Assembly: GCA_002224055.1 (NCBI GenBank)
Contig: AZLU01000076.1
Location: forward strand, 113,965 to 177,964
Origin: Pezizomycotina sp. ARF18
Lineage: Eukaryota > Ascomycota
Direction: 5' to 3'
DNA length: 64,000 bases
In this document: one piece after another, positions 11,793 through 22,617 of the stretch
Layout of the letters: each line of letters begins with the position of its first letter
How positions within the stretch are numbered: the first letter of the stretch is position 1
Position numbers and translations under genes: made by a program
Notes under the pieces: model-generated
The model's database searches: none
Told to the model about the DNA's origin: nothing
Seen by the model: the letters and a program-made list of their open reading frames with translations, nothing else

Positions 11793-12300
11793 TTACGTAC
11801 GCCACCCTGTAGACCGAATTTCCTGGCCTATTAGTACTAGTATGAATGCCAGTGCCAGCTTTATATACCTTGCCTGACTCCACGCCACGAGCTTTATCCC
11901 CGCCACGTTATTGTCGTTTTTGACAATACTCTTGATACCAGCATGCGCCGCCCCCTCGGCCTTGGCGTCTCCATTAACATGCATTCTGACAATTTTGCGA
12001 CCAAAGGCTGGGAAAGCTTACCTTAACCAGCTTAAGAACCTTATTTGGCCGTGATACTGCCGGCGCGCTCGCTTCCGAGCCCCTTCTGTCGCCGGATAAA
12101 CGGTTAAAACCATTCGTCCCTGTTTGTCTGCCGGTTTCAAACCTTCTTTGAAAGTCTGCAGATCTCGAATCGTGACGACGACGTAAACCACTAAATATCG
12201 AAGTCAAACGCTTCAGGCACGTATGAGGCTTGGAAGTTTTATCACTGGTTGTTGTGCCTGTAATGGAAGCTGCAACAAAACTCTCCTTGGTCGGCTTCAT
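11793..12300 (-). CDS. Possible small protein with C-terminal membrane anchor
   Basis: Two minus-strand open segments abut. Segment one (12300 to about 12022) starts MKPTKESFVAASITG and is Ser/Arg/Lys-rich. Segment two (11984-11793) reads GIKSIVKNDNNVAGIKL and then one hydrophobic helix (YIKLALAFILVLIGQEI) close to the stop, as in a tail-anchored protein. A GTAAGC...CAG pair at 12021-11986 lies at the junction but would be only 36 nt and does not restore the frame, so an indel is as likely. No family is recognised. Two unrelated chance frames remain possible. Confidence 0.35.
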
Positions 12301-13329
12301 TCGGATCTATAACTCTATCGGCCGTGCCGGCCAATTTTTAACCACGCCCCTGGGCTAGTAAGAGATCAACACCACCGCCATCTGTTTTTAAAAATTCCTG
12401 GTCCTTGCTTCGTCACTCGTGGACAGGTCCCACCGTTCCCCGCAGGGAATCCCCGGGTTTTCTGCCACTCATGTCATGGTGTGACGATTTACGCGACATT
12501 AAACTAAATCGAGCGTCATGTTGGATTTTTTCATCGACATTGAATCGGAGGAGCAAGCCAATCAGGTTATCTGGGTGTTCGTGAGAGGCCCACTTTCTTT
12601 CGCTCATGGTCTCGACTACTCGGCAGATACAAGCTATTGCCCCGAACAGGGACAAAAGAGGCGAAATGGCCGTGATGAACTTGGGAAGCCTTGCAGTTGA
12701 AGTATGAAAAACTTAACTCCGTCTAGTTAGCAAGATTCGCTGTCAATATTGACTAGAATATAAACTAGTAAACGGCTGATTTGGTAGCGAAAAGTTTATT
12801 CACGCCATGTTGGCCACTCCGAAGGAAATTGTGCAATTGAGAGCGATGGAACGAGTCGGATCGCCCACATATACTCGTTGAATAAAAGGCACTCGTGGTT
12901 CCAAAATTTCCAGGATTTTTCTGTGCCTGAAGAATAATATGACCAAGTTACAATACATTAACACTAGGAGCCTTGAAGATTTCCCAGTATCCCTCCCTCC
13001 GCGTGGGAGTTTTCCAGAACGAAGTTAAATCCTCTTCGAACTCGGGTAGATTTAATGAGCAGCTTTGAAATGAAACGGAGACGATGAAGCTGGATCTTTC
13101 AGGTCGCGGGAAGCGTCACACAAAAAGTCCTTCGCTGGGCCTAACCGAGGCGATAAACGAGCCATGTCGGTTTGTCCGAATCTTAGCTTCGACTACCTCA
13201 TGAATGGAACCCTACTATATGTATGTTTCTCCCAGGTATTGAAGAGCTCACAAATTTTAGTTAGAAATCATGATGTATTAACGTGTCTTCGTTCTCCTAA
13301 TTGAATAGCCTTCTCGGATTAAAGACTTC
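12301..13329. other. Intergenic region
   Basis: I see no supported gene; overlapping short open frames at 12413-12700 on both strands lack features. Confidence 0.45.
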
Positions 13330-14497
13330 ATGAACTACCTGCGCGTGGTGGAACGTACGGAAGAAAACCTGAAATTCTTTTGTGGTTCAGAGACTACGAG
13401 CGTCGATTTCCGAACTACCTCCGGAGGAGCGAGCGAAAAGTCCGATCTGTTACCAAATGGTGTCGAGCGCAAGAATTCATACGGTCGCGGGCCGGTACAT
13501 CTGCAGCAGAGATAATAATATTGAGGCACATGATGACCAGCAGAGAAACAGCTTTGTTCTACCACCGATTTCTTGTTCTCATCTGAAGCCTGCCGACATC
13601 ACGTTCGAAGATTGTATGGACAATTTTCCAACCCCCTATGCGCAAGCTATCCGCTGACTTTTGGCTCCACAGCCGACAATCTCAACCCTTTCGCCACGAG
13701 ATATCTATGATCGCCAAAATGTTCCTTTACCTTCCTCCCCGCTCGAATTGAATCTCTCCGAGTCCGAACGCGTCTCTGCCTTACCTCCTTACAACACAAC
13801 CCACCATCTGCTCTCTGCCCTGCCGCCCGTGCCATCGAAACATCCTCCGCCACCGCTCCCACCCATCTTTCCTTACGGCAGATCTCCAGCATGAACGACT
13901 CAAGAACGAAATTCGGATATTTTATGGCGTCGACGTTCTTCATCATGGGACCGATATTCGCGTCCTATTGGTCTTGAGTAGCTGGAGCAGGTGGTACAGA
14001 ATCATACCGTGCATACTCGCCGGCCACGGGTGCTGCACTGTTAATGGTACGCGGGGGATATGCCCGATGCTGTTAGTACTAAGCGGGAGCAGACGGAACG
14101 TGGGACGATCCCGAGGATTTCGATGACGACGGGTTCCTGAAAGGGTTATCGCGGAAGTCTAGTATACGTAGCGCATCGTCGGGGAGACAAACGGTGCCGA
14201 CGAAGAAAACACTGCCGGTGGTGAACAGACGGACGAAATGTATAATACCGCTTCGACGATCCAGCGGTCTTAAACGTATTTCTCATGGATAGAGAGGCGG
14301 CGGAGAGGACCAGGATGCTAGTAGAGCAGGATAACAGCAAGCCTACTTTCGGAATTATGTATAATGGTGTCGGGAGGTGGAGGGAGCATTCCGGCGGGAG
14401 AGGCTTCTACAGCTGGGAGGTACATGGTATGCTATATAAGCGTCGCTGTAGTCATGGAGCGATAGTCTTGCCGTTGCCGCGCTATGGGATTTTATGA
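13330..14497 (+). CDS. Possible coding region, proline-rich, frameshifted, unknown
   Basis: Several plus-strand segments look translated but lie in different frames. They are ELPPEERAKSPICYQMVS with FEDCMDNFPTPYAQAIR (13382-13657), SALPPVPSKHPPPPLPPIF (near 13800-13875), then WDDPEDFDDDGFLKGLSRK with KTLPVVNRRTKC (about 14100-14250), and MDREAAERTRMLVEQDN (from 14285). If this is one gene, it has at least three breaks. The acidic, basic and proline-rich patches suggest a low-complexity regulatory or cytoskeletal protein, but nothing is diagnostic. A competing minus-strand frame at 13647-13946 cannot be excluded. Confidence 0.3.
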
Positions 14498-17340
14498 AAA
14501 TGTTGTTCAGGTACTGTCTTTTGGGGTATTTGGGTTTAAATGTTCTTCTGGTGTCAACTTGGATAATTATTATATTAGTGTGTACTTGATATTGAATTGC
14601 ATTATAGAAAGGAGCGAACTGGAAATATAAAAGTTTGACTTGTGGTATACGAGTACTAGTATGTAATAATTCGATTTTCTAGTCATGGGTCGCGGGACTT
14701 GGAGTGCCTCTCAGCGGTGTATTCAGAGAAGTGGCTACATCGAATGATCTGGAACACGGTATCTAGAAAACATATACGGCGTGTCCGCAAATCCTAGTGG
14801 CAAAACAAGTAAAACTCATTCTCTCCATGAGTTTGCTTCATGAGAGATATCCGTTCATTCCGTTGTGGTCCACCTGCGCCGTGAACGGTCATTGGTCGAG
14901 TGAATCCTCCTCTGTACAGCTTTATCAGAGATCGCCGAGCGGTTGGGAAATAGCATCCAATAGACAATCTGCATATCGTCGGTTTCCGGACACCGTGACA
15001 CCTTTTGGTGGTGTATTTTACGGGAAACCCATTGAGTCACCGCTACTCTGTAATCGCGGTCTGAGCGTTCGAGTATCTTATTTAGGGAAATACGCGCCTG
15101 TTGTAGCCCTACAACGTTAGAAGCAACAGTTCCCTCGTGGCGGTCGGCTTCAGCCTCTTTATTCTCTAACAGCGCCTTATCGGGGCCGAATATGTCCTAA
15201 ACGCTCTACCCACTGCTTTTAGTTAGCAAGACCGTTAAACACCAACATCTTCCTTCCCCATAATTTAATCATTACTTAATTTAGGAATGCCTAAAATATT
15301 AATATATAAGAAGTTCTCCCCAGTTGCCTCATAGTATCTCCTTGTTTAATATCTAGGCCGTTGAGAAAGAAAGGAGCTCGGAGCTTGATACCGCTTATTC
15401 GTTTCATCACCTTCCAATATTAGAGATATTATTGAACCATTATCCGCGGCTCTGATACTGATATTAGATACATGCATATTACTGCGCAAGCAATAGATCA
15501 CTAGGTGTAAATCCCCATTTAGATTCTCATTTCGCTGCGTATATCCGCCACTATGAGATAGGATACTTCGAGGCGTAGATACCGTATATAGAAATTCTGG
15601 TATTTGGCGTATCGAGAAACAATTCTGAGAGTAGCCTTTCATGGGTGAAAGACTTGCTCGTGTCCTTGCCACCCTTTCGTATACATGTATAGGTAGTGAA
15701 ACGAGAAGGCTGCACCAAGGAGCTTTCTCTATCGATCGTTGAATGTATTCCTCGATACTATAGCCGCACCCGTTCTCACAAATCTGAGTACCCATTTTAC
15801 TCCTTTCCGAGCTGTGCATACCTAGCTAATAAGCACCTAGATAATCATACGAGGATACTGCATCACTTATTCGACTACCATTGTGGAGAGAAGAGCCGAT
15901 CGCTTGAATGGTCCGCCTCGCTCATGATCGAAAGGATTAATTCGGCAAACGCGGCATACCTTCTCAACAGAAAGCAGGCGACGTCTTAAGTTTACTAAAT
16001 GTATTGTAGGCGCGCTAATTTTGTGAGTAGTCTATATGATTGATACTACTAGTATCAGAGTGACTGGGAAATGAAACGTCAGGGTGCCTATTGTGATAAT
16101 TTGTAATGTCATGCAGGCGTCGGAAAGTTGAGGTATTTGGTGGTCCCTCAAGTTGAGTTACACCATCGGGTAAATCCCTGAATCCCACAAAAACGACAAT
16201 TAACCGAGGCGAAGCGCGAAACTTAAATCTGAGCAGCGAAATTGGATTTCGACTTTACTGATGCCAGGATTCAAGACATCTAACCCACTTGGTGGCTTTG
16301 ATAGTCTCTTTTGAAGTTTAATTGAATCAAGAAGAGAGACTAAATGGATTCGTAGCGCGAATCAAATAAATCACTTTCCTGGACCTGCATCGTTTTTGTT
16401 TTTTTTGTTGTTCGATCTGCCGTGCTTTGGGCAAAAAATCGGTGCTTACCTATAAATGTAGACTGGGCTTTGCTAACCACTCGTCCTTCTACCGTTTAAC
16501 AAAGCACTTTTAGATAATTTAGCCTGCATTCAACTGGCCACGCAAGTTTTTCATCCCAAAACTCGTGTTGGCGGGGTACGAAAGTTTCAACGCTCTCTGC
16601 AGTATTCTCGATAGAAATGGCACTCTTTTTGCCTTAAAGGGGCCGAAGAGGATTGCGAGCAAGAGTTTTCGTGATTTTCTGATTTATATTAACCGGTGGA
16701 GATATAACTGAACAAAGAAAAAAGCATCCTGTGCCCGCAACTGACTCTGAATTTGCATCATGATCGGACTATACCAGACGTCACTTCACTGGCATGTCAT
16801 GTCACTGTGAGTAACTAGCTGACACTGTATCCTGCATCTTCGGATGGCTAACCCGCTATTGAGCGACTTTGCGGAAACTTATTAACCTGGGCAAAGACTT
16901 CAATCATCCAGTGACTTTCGGTTTCGTTATTTCAGTGTAATGTATCACAAGTCGCGGCGGACGAATACCGCGACGGTACAAACCATAACCGCAGCCATCT
17001 CCCTTTGCCTTAACGTCATATTCTTCGTATCTTGCAAAGCAAAGGGTCAAGTCGAGCGGCAAAGGGAACATTATAGCCTTCGCTATCAAAACCTGATTCT
17101 GATATCCAATGCCTCGTAACATTGGGGCTAAAGTTTTGCACGATGGAATGGCTGTCATGGAATTAATACTTGAGGCACCACCGAGCTGTTCGAACTGTTC
17201 CTGGATTACGTTAAAAGTTTTCACTATATATCCTCTTCCTTGCCAATCTTACGCCCTAAGAATGCTACTACTTCAGCGTCTCTGGTCATCTGCTACCCTT
17301 CAAATATTATTATCATATCAACTTATAGATTAAAATCATC
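14498..17340. other. Gene-free stretch
   Basis: I see no supported gene. The 157-codon minus frame at 15346-15819 and the 107-codon plus frame at 14797-15120 have no signal, domain or compositional support. Lengths like these are expected by chance in a window this size. Confidence 0.45.
17225..17230 (+). promoter_or_regulatory. Possible TATA box
   Basis: TATATA 111 bp upstream of the ATG at 17341, followed by a CT-rich stretch, the usual layout of fungal core promoters. Confidence 0.35.
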
Positions 17341-17603
17341 ATGAAGTTCTCTGTAACAACCCTCTCCCTCCTCCTTCTCTCCACGGCTCCTCTGCGCAAA
17401 CAGCACCGATGCCTAGCGCCGAGCCAAAAGGAATCACGGTGAACTATCATGGAAGACCTGACTGGATTTGCAACTGGATACATAAACGAGCACTAGTGGC
17501 AGACGTCACAACAGCTGAGCTAGAAGCTCGGAACGCAGAGCCAAAGGGTATCACGAAAAACTGCCATGGTCGGCCAAACTGGATCTGTAACTGGATCCAT
17601 TAA
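17341..17603 (+). CDS. Secreted two-repeat peptide precursor with Lys-Arg site (pheromone- or RiPP-like)
   Basis: The ATG at 17341 opens a signal peptide (MKFSVTTLSLLLLSTA). A single missing base near 17385-17395 moves the frame; the new frame reads SSAQTAPMPS, the usual end of a signal peptide. Two copies of a 22-residue unit follow (17418-17483 and 17535-17600). Each begins AEPKGIT and ends in WICNWIH. Unit 1 is followed at once by Lys-Arg, a kexin site, then a spacer (ALVADVTTAELEARN) with Ala dipeptides. Unit 2 ends directly at the stop. In all, about 87 residues. This is the architecture of fungal alpha-type pheromone precursors and of other kexin-processed secreted peptides (dikaritin-type RiPP precursors). 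The core does not match an alpha-pheromone consensus that I know, and I see no UstYa-like gene nearby. Functional assignment is inference; the repeats are directly visible. Confidence 0.75.
17418..17600 (+). repeat. Two 66-bp coding repeat units
   Basis: Units at 17418-17483 and 17535-17600 are both exactly 22 codons. Nineteen of 22 residues are identical (changes Val/Lys, Tyr/Cys, Asp/Asn), while nine other codons differ synonymously, so the peptide has been conserved while the DNA diverged. Confidence 0.85.
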
Positions 17604-19104
17604 ATGAAAGGTAAGACATAAAACTAAACCAGGAAAAGGATCAATTCACTAACACGTGGTTGAACTAGGTGCGGCAAGTAATACCATGACTTAGGCTTGA
17701 CGAGGAAACAAAAATCACAGAAAAAACTAAAGGTTTACGACGGAAAACACGCATGAAATGTATAGCATGGCTTTGACATTGAGGAATCGGCTCGCTGGCG
17801 CTAGCCGCCAAGCCACATCAGGAACTGATCGTTGGATTTTGAAGGAATGTTTTAGGAACTATTAACTTGTTTGCGTTTCGAGGTTTGCCTATTCTGCTTC
17901 AGGTTGAACGCTTTCTATTTTATGTTTAAGTTTAATATATATATATTGCTACTACTGGCGCGATTTGCAGTCTCTTGTATTTAAATAGTACATGGAGCGA
18001 ATTCTACTCATAGTCTTCATAAAAAAATCATGACTTCCGGCCTGTGATATACAAAATTATCTTAAAAAAAAGAAAAAAGGTATGGCTGAGGATCACTACG
18101 ACTTTCACATCAACCGGCACTTAACTAGAATGGGCAACTTGAAAGGACAACTCAGAGCTCAGAATGCCTTAGACACTTGTAATTGCCCACGAGATGACTA
18201 ATTCGTGAGCGTATGCCCCGATCTCAGCGATCAGGCAACGCCACCAAGTCTTACCCCGCGCGATGCATCGGGTAGCCAATGCACAAGTGAACGTAATTTA
18301 CTGAGAATTCGTGAGCGCGAAGTCCATAGCTAATATCCTTTCACGTCATCGGTGATCGTAAGCAAAGAACAGTACATTCTCGGGCATTTGCGTAGCCGAG
18401 CAAAGGGAGCAAGCTAACTATTGTTTTGGTAGCAAAGCCGAGCATGGCGAAGTCCGGCTCGGAAGCGAGCCAGTAAACTGCTCAAGTCGTTTACAGCGCC
18501 ATCTCCATGGGCCCTCTGAGGAGTAACCAACATGACTCCGATTCATGCGACGTTAACGACGTTGTTGGTGGCGTAAAGAGACACCACCCGCTTGGCGGTA
18601 TCGTGGATTGCTCGGCTTTTCTTCAGAAAATCGACCATGAGGGTCTTGTCAATCGAAGCTGATGCTTTCTATTGAGAACCCTAGTGTGGTCAGGATGCAT
18701 ATATTGTTGCTGACAATACAGATAATCAGTAATAGTGGAGTATGGGCAAAGATGCTCTTCCTTGGAAGCCCGACCTGGATAATAACAACTCGGATTTTGA
18801 CGAACATGCCAACAAAGACAAATACGATCGTCATTAGTATTACCCCACTTTCTGGACGCAAGTTCTCAAGGTCTAAATGACATTGAAAAAAGAAAGAACA
18901 AAAAAAAAAGAAAAAAAAGAAAGGGGGGTAAGACATGGTCCGATCAACGCAAGTTGGAAGCGCGGCCATCCTCTGCTTGAAAATCTACGCCAAGAAGACA
19001 CCTAGTACAAGCCAAAGCAAGAACTCGAAATGACCGGCCCGTGATAGCAACATATGGACAGATGTGAATTTTAAATTCTGCAAGACTTTTTAAGACCTCA
19101 AGAC
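17604..19104. other. Intergenic region
   Basis: I see no supported gene. The minus frame at 18649-18969 is open only through an A-rich tract at 18897-18925 and reads polyphenylalanine. A short TATATA run lies near 17936-17947. Confidence 0.45.
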
Positions 19105-19109
19105 ACTGC

Positions 19110-19177
19110 CACGCGGTGGCCAAAAAAGTTGCGCACTTTTGAAAATCCAGCTTGGCGCCCACCATACCACACAAAAA
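19110..19177. repeat. Left terminal inverted repeat
   Basis: It begins CACGCGGTGGCC, continues AAAAAAGTTGCGCAC and ends near ACCACACAAAAA. It matches the reverse complement of 20448-20516 with a few single-base indels and mismatches. Confidence 0.85.
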
Positions 19178-19567
19178 ATACATCTGCCATCAATACCATG
19201 GCACGCAGAACGCGTTTAACAGCCCGGCGAACCAGCCGCCGCTCTGGCCGGCGTACACGCCCTTTGACTCCGCCAAATATTAAGGCCCCCCCTTAGAACT
19301 GGCACCGGCGTACGCTCACAAATCTACCCCGCAAAAACCGCGTTCCTGACAGAATATATCGTCGCGTCGTAATGCGATCTACCTATGCGCGACCGTAATA
19401 CTGGCCGATTAGTTACCGTTACTAGTTTATGTTAAAAATACAAGCTGGCGCGGCGTACTAGTATTTATATAATAAAAAATAATTACGTACGACGTCTTAC
19501 TAATGACCCGACGCGTTTAGACCGACGCGGCAGGCCACGTAAGCTGTCGAAGGCCTAGCTTAATACG

Positions 19568-20424
19568 ATGGAAGAACTACTTATAGACGAAGGCTATAAA
19601 GTACGTCGTCTAATATAGGACGGGCTAGTACTTAAGGCCTATATTAAAGGCGTGTTAATACGTATAGTATAGAGACGTATGGCCGAAAGGTGCTGGCGGC
19701 GCTATATAGCCTGCCGGAAGCAGTAGAAGCCCGACGATATATAGTATAAGCGGCTAGTTCTAGCCTACTGGTAGCTAGTACGCCTACCTACGCTAGAGTA
19801 CTAGAAACGGGTCCGTTTTAGTAACGAATCTTACTTTAGCTATACGTTAAAGGGTAAGGTACGCGTATCGCGGAGGCCTGGCGAGCGCTACTATAGTAAT
19901 TATATATAAGACGTTAAAGTACGTAACGATAAGAATAATCCGACGCCTAAATTTTACGTATAGGCCGCGGTAGGTTAGAATTTTAAGTCGGATCTTATAT
20001 ATTATATATACCGACTAATAAAAACGGTAAAATAACGTTAAAATACTACTATAATTAAATATTAGAGCTAGTAGTCGGTAAATGGCTACGCGACGGTTAG
20101 GATTTTATATTAGAAGAGGATAATAATAGTGCGTACGGCGGTATAAGCGTAAATAATATAGTCGTATAGTAGAAGCGGGATAATAGGCTATAGTATATGT
20201 TTAATGCGCCGTATAGCCCGGATTTATTACCTATTGAGAATGTATGGTAAAAACCTAAGTCGAAGGTACGTAAGCGGGGGCATTTTAACCTTAAATTATT
20301 AAAATTAGCTATTAATGAAGGTTGGGTCGGCTTATAGTAGAAATCTATTAATAAATGGGTCCTGAGTATGCCTAAGCGCCTACAAGAGGTCATTGATCGT
20401 GATGGTGCAATGACAGGGTTTTGA
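19568..20424 (+). pseudogene. Dead DDE transposase
   Basis: From an ATG at 19568 the relic reads MEELLIDEGYKVRRLI and continues with many in-frame TAG/TAA. Domain landmarks in order are RFSNESYFS (19818-19844), where the first catalytic Asp appears as Asn; KVRVSRRPGERY; NFKSDLIYY; EEDNNSAYGG with the second Asp at 20119-20121; PDLLPIENVW with the third Asp at 20221-20223; and the C-terminus MPKRLQEVIDRDGAMTGF. Thirty-three residues separate the second and third Asp. One frame slip (one base missing) lies in a TATATATA run near 20005-20015. Stops fall where Gln or Trp is expected. The element cannot encode an active enzyme as it stands. Confidence 0.85.
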
Positions 20425-20447
20425 TGTATATAATTTTATATATATAA

Positions 20448-20516
20448 TTTTTGTGTGGTATGGTGGGCGCCAAGCTGGGATTTTTAAAAGTGCGCAACTT
20501 TTTTTGGCCACGCGTG
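20448..20516. repeat. Right terminal inverted repeat
   Basis: It reads TTTTTGTGTGGTATGGTGGG, later AAGTGCGCAAC, and ends GGCCACGCGTG. It mirrors the left repeat at 19110-19177. Confidence 0.85.
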
Positions 20517-20622
20517 ACTGCTCCGTAATGTCATAGTTACAACAAGACTTGACTGATAGTAGCTTAATGAACGACGTCATATCTATTCCAGTCCAAAATG
20601 ACATAGTCGATCCATTCTGTAT

Positions 20623-22617
20623 TTAACTTCTTGGGGGAGCATCAGTCCAATGAGGAGCGTTCAAAGCCATTGCCATGACTAAGCCGACAACAAGCCTGCC
20701 GCGGGTAAGGTCACCACCCAACCAGAGAAGATCTTCCCAGCTGCTTCCAGTTTACGCTTTTAACATCTCCATTGACCATAGCCACCCCAACAATCGCACC
20801 GGTAACGCACTGAGTGGAGCTGACCGGCAACCCCAGCCTCGCAGCCATTAGCACTGTAATCGCGTCGCGAGCTCCATGCTGTAACCCCTAGTCGGGGTGT
20901 GCTTTGTGATTTTATTTCCTAGGTTTCTCATAATGTGATACCCGAACGTCCAAAAGCCCAATCCCAAGACTAGTCCTCCGACAACCTTGATCCACATTGG
21001 TGTGTCTGTTGTCGCGGACGCTATGCCGGTCTTCCAAGTAAAGTATTCGGTAGTAAATGGCCCAATGGCATTAGAGATGTCGTTCGCGCCGTGTGCGACG
21101 GACATTATCATCGCGGAACAAACCTGTGCCGTCGTCCAAAGGTGTTCGACTTTGTTGTCAAACTTCGGTGCTCGTTCGTGTATTGACTCGAGGCCGCGGA
21201 CTGGTGTGTCACGACGTCGCGGTTATACCGTAGGTGAAGAGGAACTTGAAGTGCCCCAAATACGGCGCGGGTGCGCCCAAGGAGCTCGTCCAGCTTGGAT
21301 AGCTCGGCTTCGCGTTCTTTATCGATCTCTTTCGATACCACGGTGTCTTCAGATGTCGCTCGTTCGGGGTCCGTGGTGGATGCCGCGGTGCCAGTTACAG
21401 CTTCGACTGCGGCGTTTCTTCCAGATTGGAGGGTATTGTGGTTACATCTGGGGCGGTAGCTATTGCGGTAGTGGAGGAATTTCCGGCTACTAGTTTATTG
21501 ATGTCCGCCAATGGCAGGACGTCTTTGAGCTTGGTTTCGTCGAGTTTCGGTCTATACTCGATCGTAATAATCCGGAACAATGGACTTTGCCGGGTCACCA
21601 GGCAGTATAACTCGTAGCCATCCTTCCATAGCCTTGGCCCGATTGGCAATGCCACCAACGCAGTCGCCTATCCTCTTTAATAAATCTAAAAGAGTGGAAG
21701 ACGTTATTATCAAAAAACTTCATATCGAACGAGTTATTGAGGAGAAGGAAAACCTACTTTCTCCATGTATACGGTAAGAAAAATCCAGCGCTCAAGGCAA
21801 GAACCCGAAGAATACTCCAAGTAGAATTGCACAAGCCTTGCCAGCTCCCATTGCTCTAAGCTTTGTATTTGACCATGATTCCCATCGATGACAAGGAAAA
21901 GCCCATTATCGCTGCTGTAAGGGCGTAATAAAACGGAATAGCCCATAGCGCAGCTTCAACGGATCCTTCCGCATGTGTACGAAATATCGATGCTACCCAT
22001 GATGAGCGCTCCGAAAGCGCCGGCGATGAGTGGGAAACAATCCAAGACGCCACGATCTGCGACACGGAGAGCTTTTCCAGCCCCAATTAACCGAGATCCC
22101 GGAAGCGAGGCCCACGCCGACAAGAGCTCCCACGCTGATTGAGTTGTAGATACGGGGTAACCGAGTTTCGTAGCAGTAGTAAGCCAAACAGCGGACCCTG
22201 CGGCACTTTATTGTTAAGAACAGCACCAAAATTAGATCGTCAATGAGAACGCTCAAATGAGAAATGCCTACCAAATTCCGTAACAACCATAGCGAGAATA
22301 AGGACGCCTGGTGAATTGTCAAATCTTTCGACTGAGAAGACTCCGCTCCGTATTGTGTTGTTACGCGTTGCCCCAAAACTACCGCTCCAAAGAATTCTGT
22401 GATTGTGGCGAGGATACCAGCTTGGACTAGGGTCAACGAGCGCGACGAGACGGAAGTACAGTAAGAGTTTGCAATATCCTATTGGGTCATTTAGTCAATT
22501 CATCCATAGGATTATGAAGCAGGGGAAGCGTACATTTGCCCCGATACCCCATGCTGACAACAAGAAAAATACTGTTCCAAGGCCGAAGAGCCAATCGAGA
22601 TGAGCGAGGGCAGCCAT
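20623..22617 (-). CDS. PHO-4/PHO89-family sodium-phosphate symporter, frameshifted
   Basis: Inorganic phosphate transporter of the plasma membrane (PiT family). The ATG at 22617 opens MAALAHLDWLFGLGTVFF and AWGIGAN. Intron 1 (22533-22479, GTACGC...AG) joins exactly to DIANSYCTSVSSRSL, completing the family's GAND signature. Intron 2 (22271-22198, GTAGGC...CAG) joins VVTEFG to SAVWLTTATKLGYPVSTT in frame. Further parts are VGALVGVGLASGISVNWG, a central hydrophilic loop (about 21100-21700), then the second-half signature AHGANDISNAIGPFTT, WIKVVGGLVLGLGFWTFGY, LGLPVSSTQCVTGAIVGVAM, and an end ALNAPHW with TAA at 20623-20625. Both inverted-repeat halves are therefore present, of near-normal length, but at least six single-base frame slips interrupt them. 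The gene is assigned by motifs; whether it is alive depends on whether the slips are real. Confidence 0.85.

Larger units (their letters stand above)
19110..20516 (+). mobile_element. RIP-degraded Tc1/mariner-type DNA transposon
   Basis: About 1.4 kb bounded by long terminal inverted repeats and carrying a DDE transposase relic on the plus strand. The internal part is TA-rich with many TAG and TAA codons where Gln and Trp are expected, as RIP produces; flanking genes lack this. The outer edges are CACGCGGTGGCC on the left and GGCCACGCGTG on the right. Just outside lie ACTGC at 19105-19109 and ACTGC at 20517-20521, a possible 5-bp target duplication. The alternative is a CACGCG(G)TG duplication, because that word is itself near-palindromic. 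Neither is the TA dinucleotide usual for Tc1/mariner. It sits about 100 bp beyond the 3' end of the phosphate permease gene. Confidence 0.85.

Noticed and set aside
15346-15819. 157-codon open frame on the minus strand
   Set aside because: No signal peptide, motif, intron or codon texture; frames of this length are expected by chance in 64 kb on two strands.
18649-18969. Frames reading polyphenylalanine or poly-basic at an A-rich tract
   Set aside because: Low-complexity artefact of A/T runs.
20987-21493. 168-codon plus-strand frame
   Set aside because: Antisense shadow of the phosphate permease, whose family motifs are on the minus strand.
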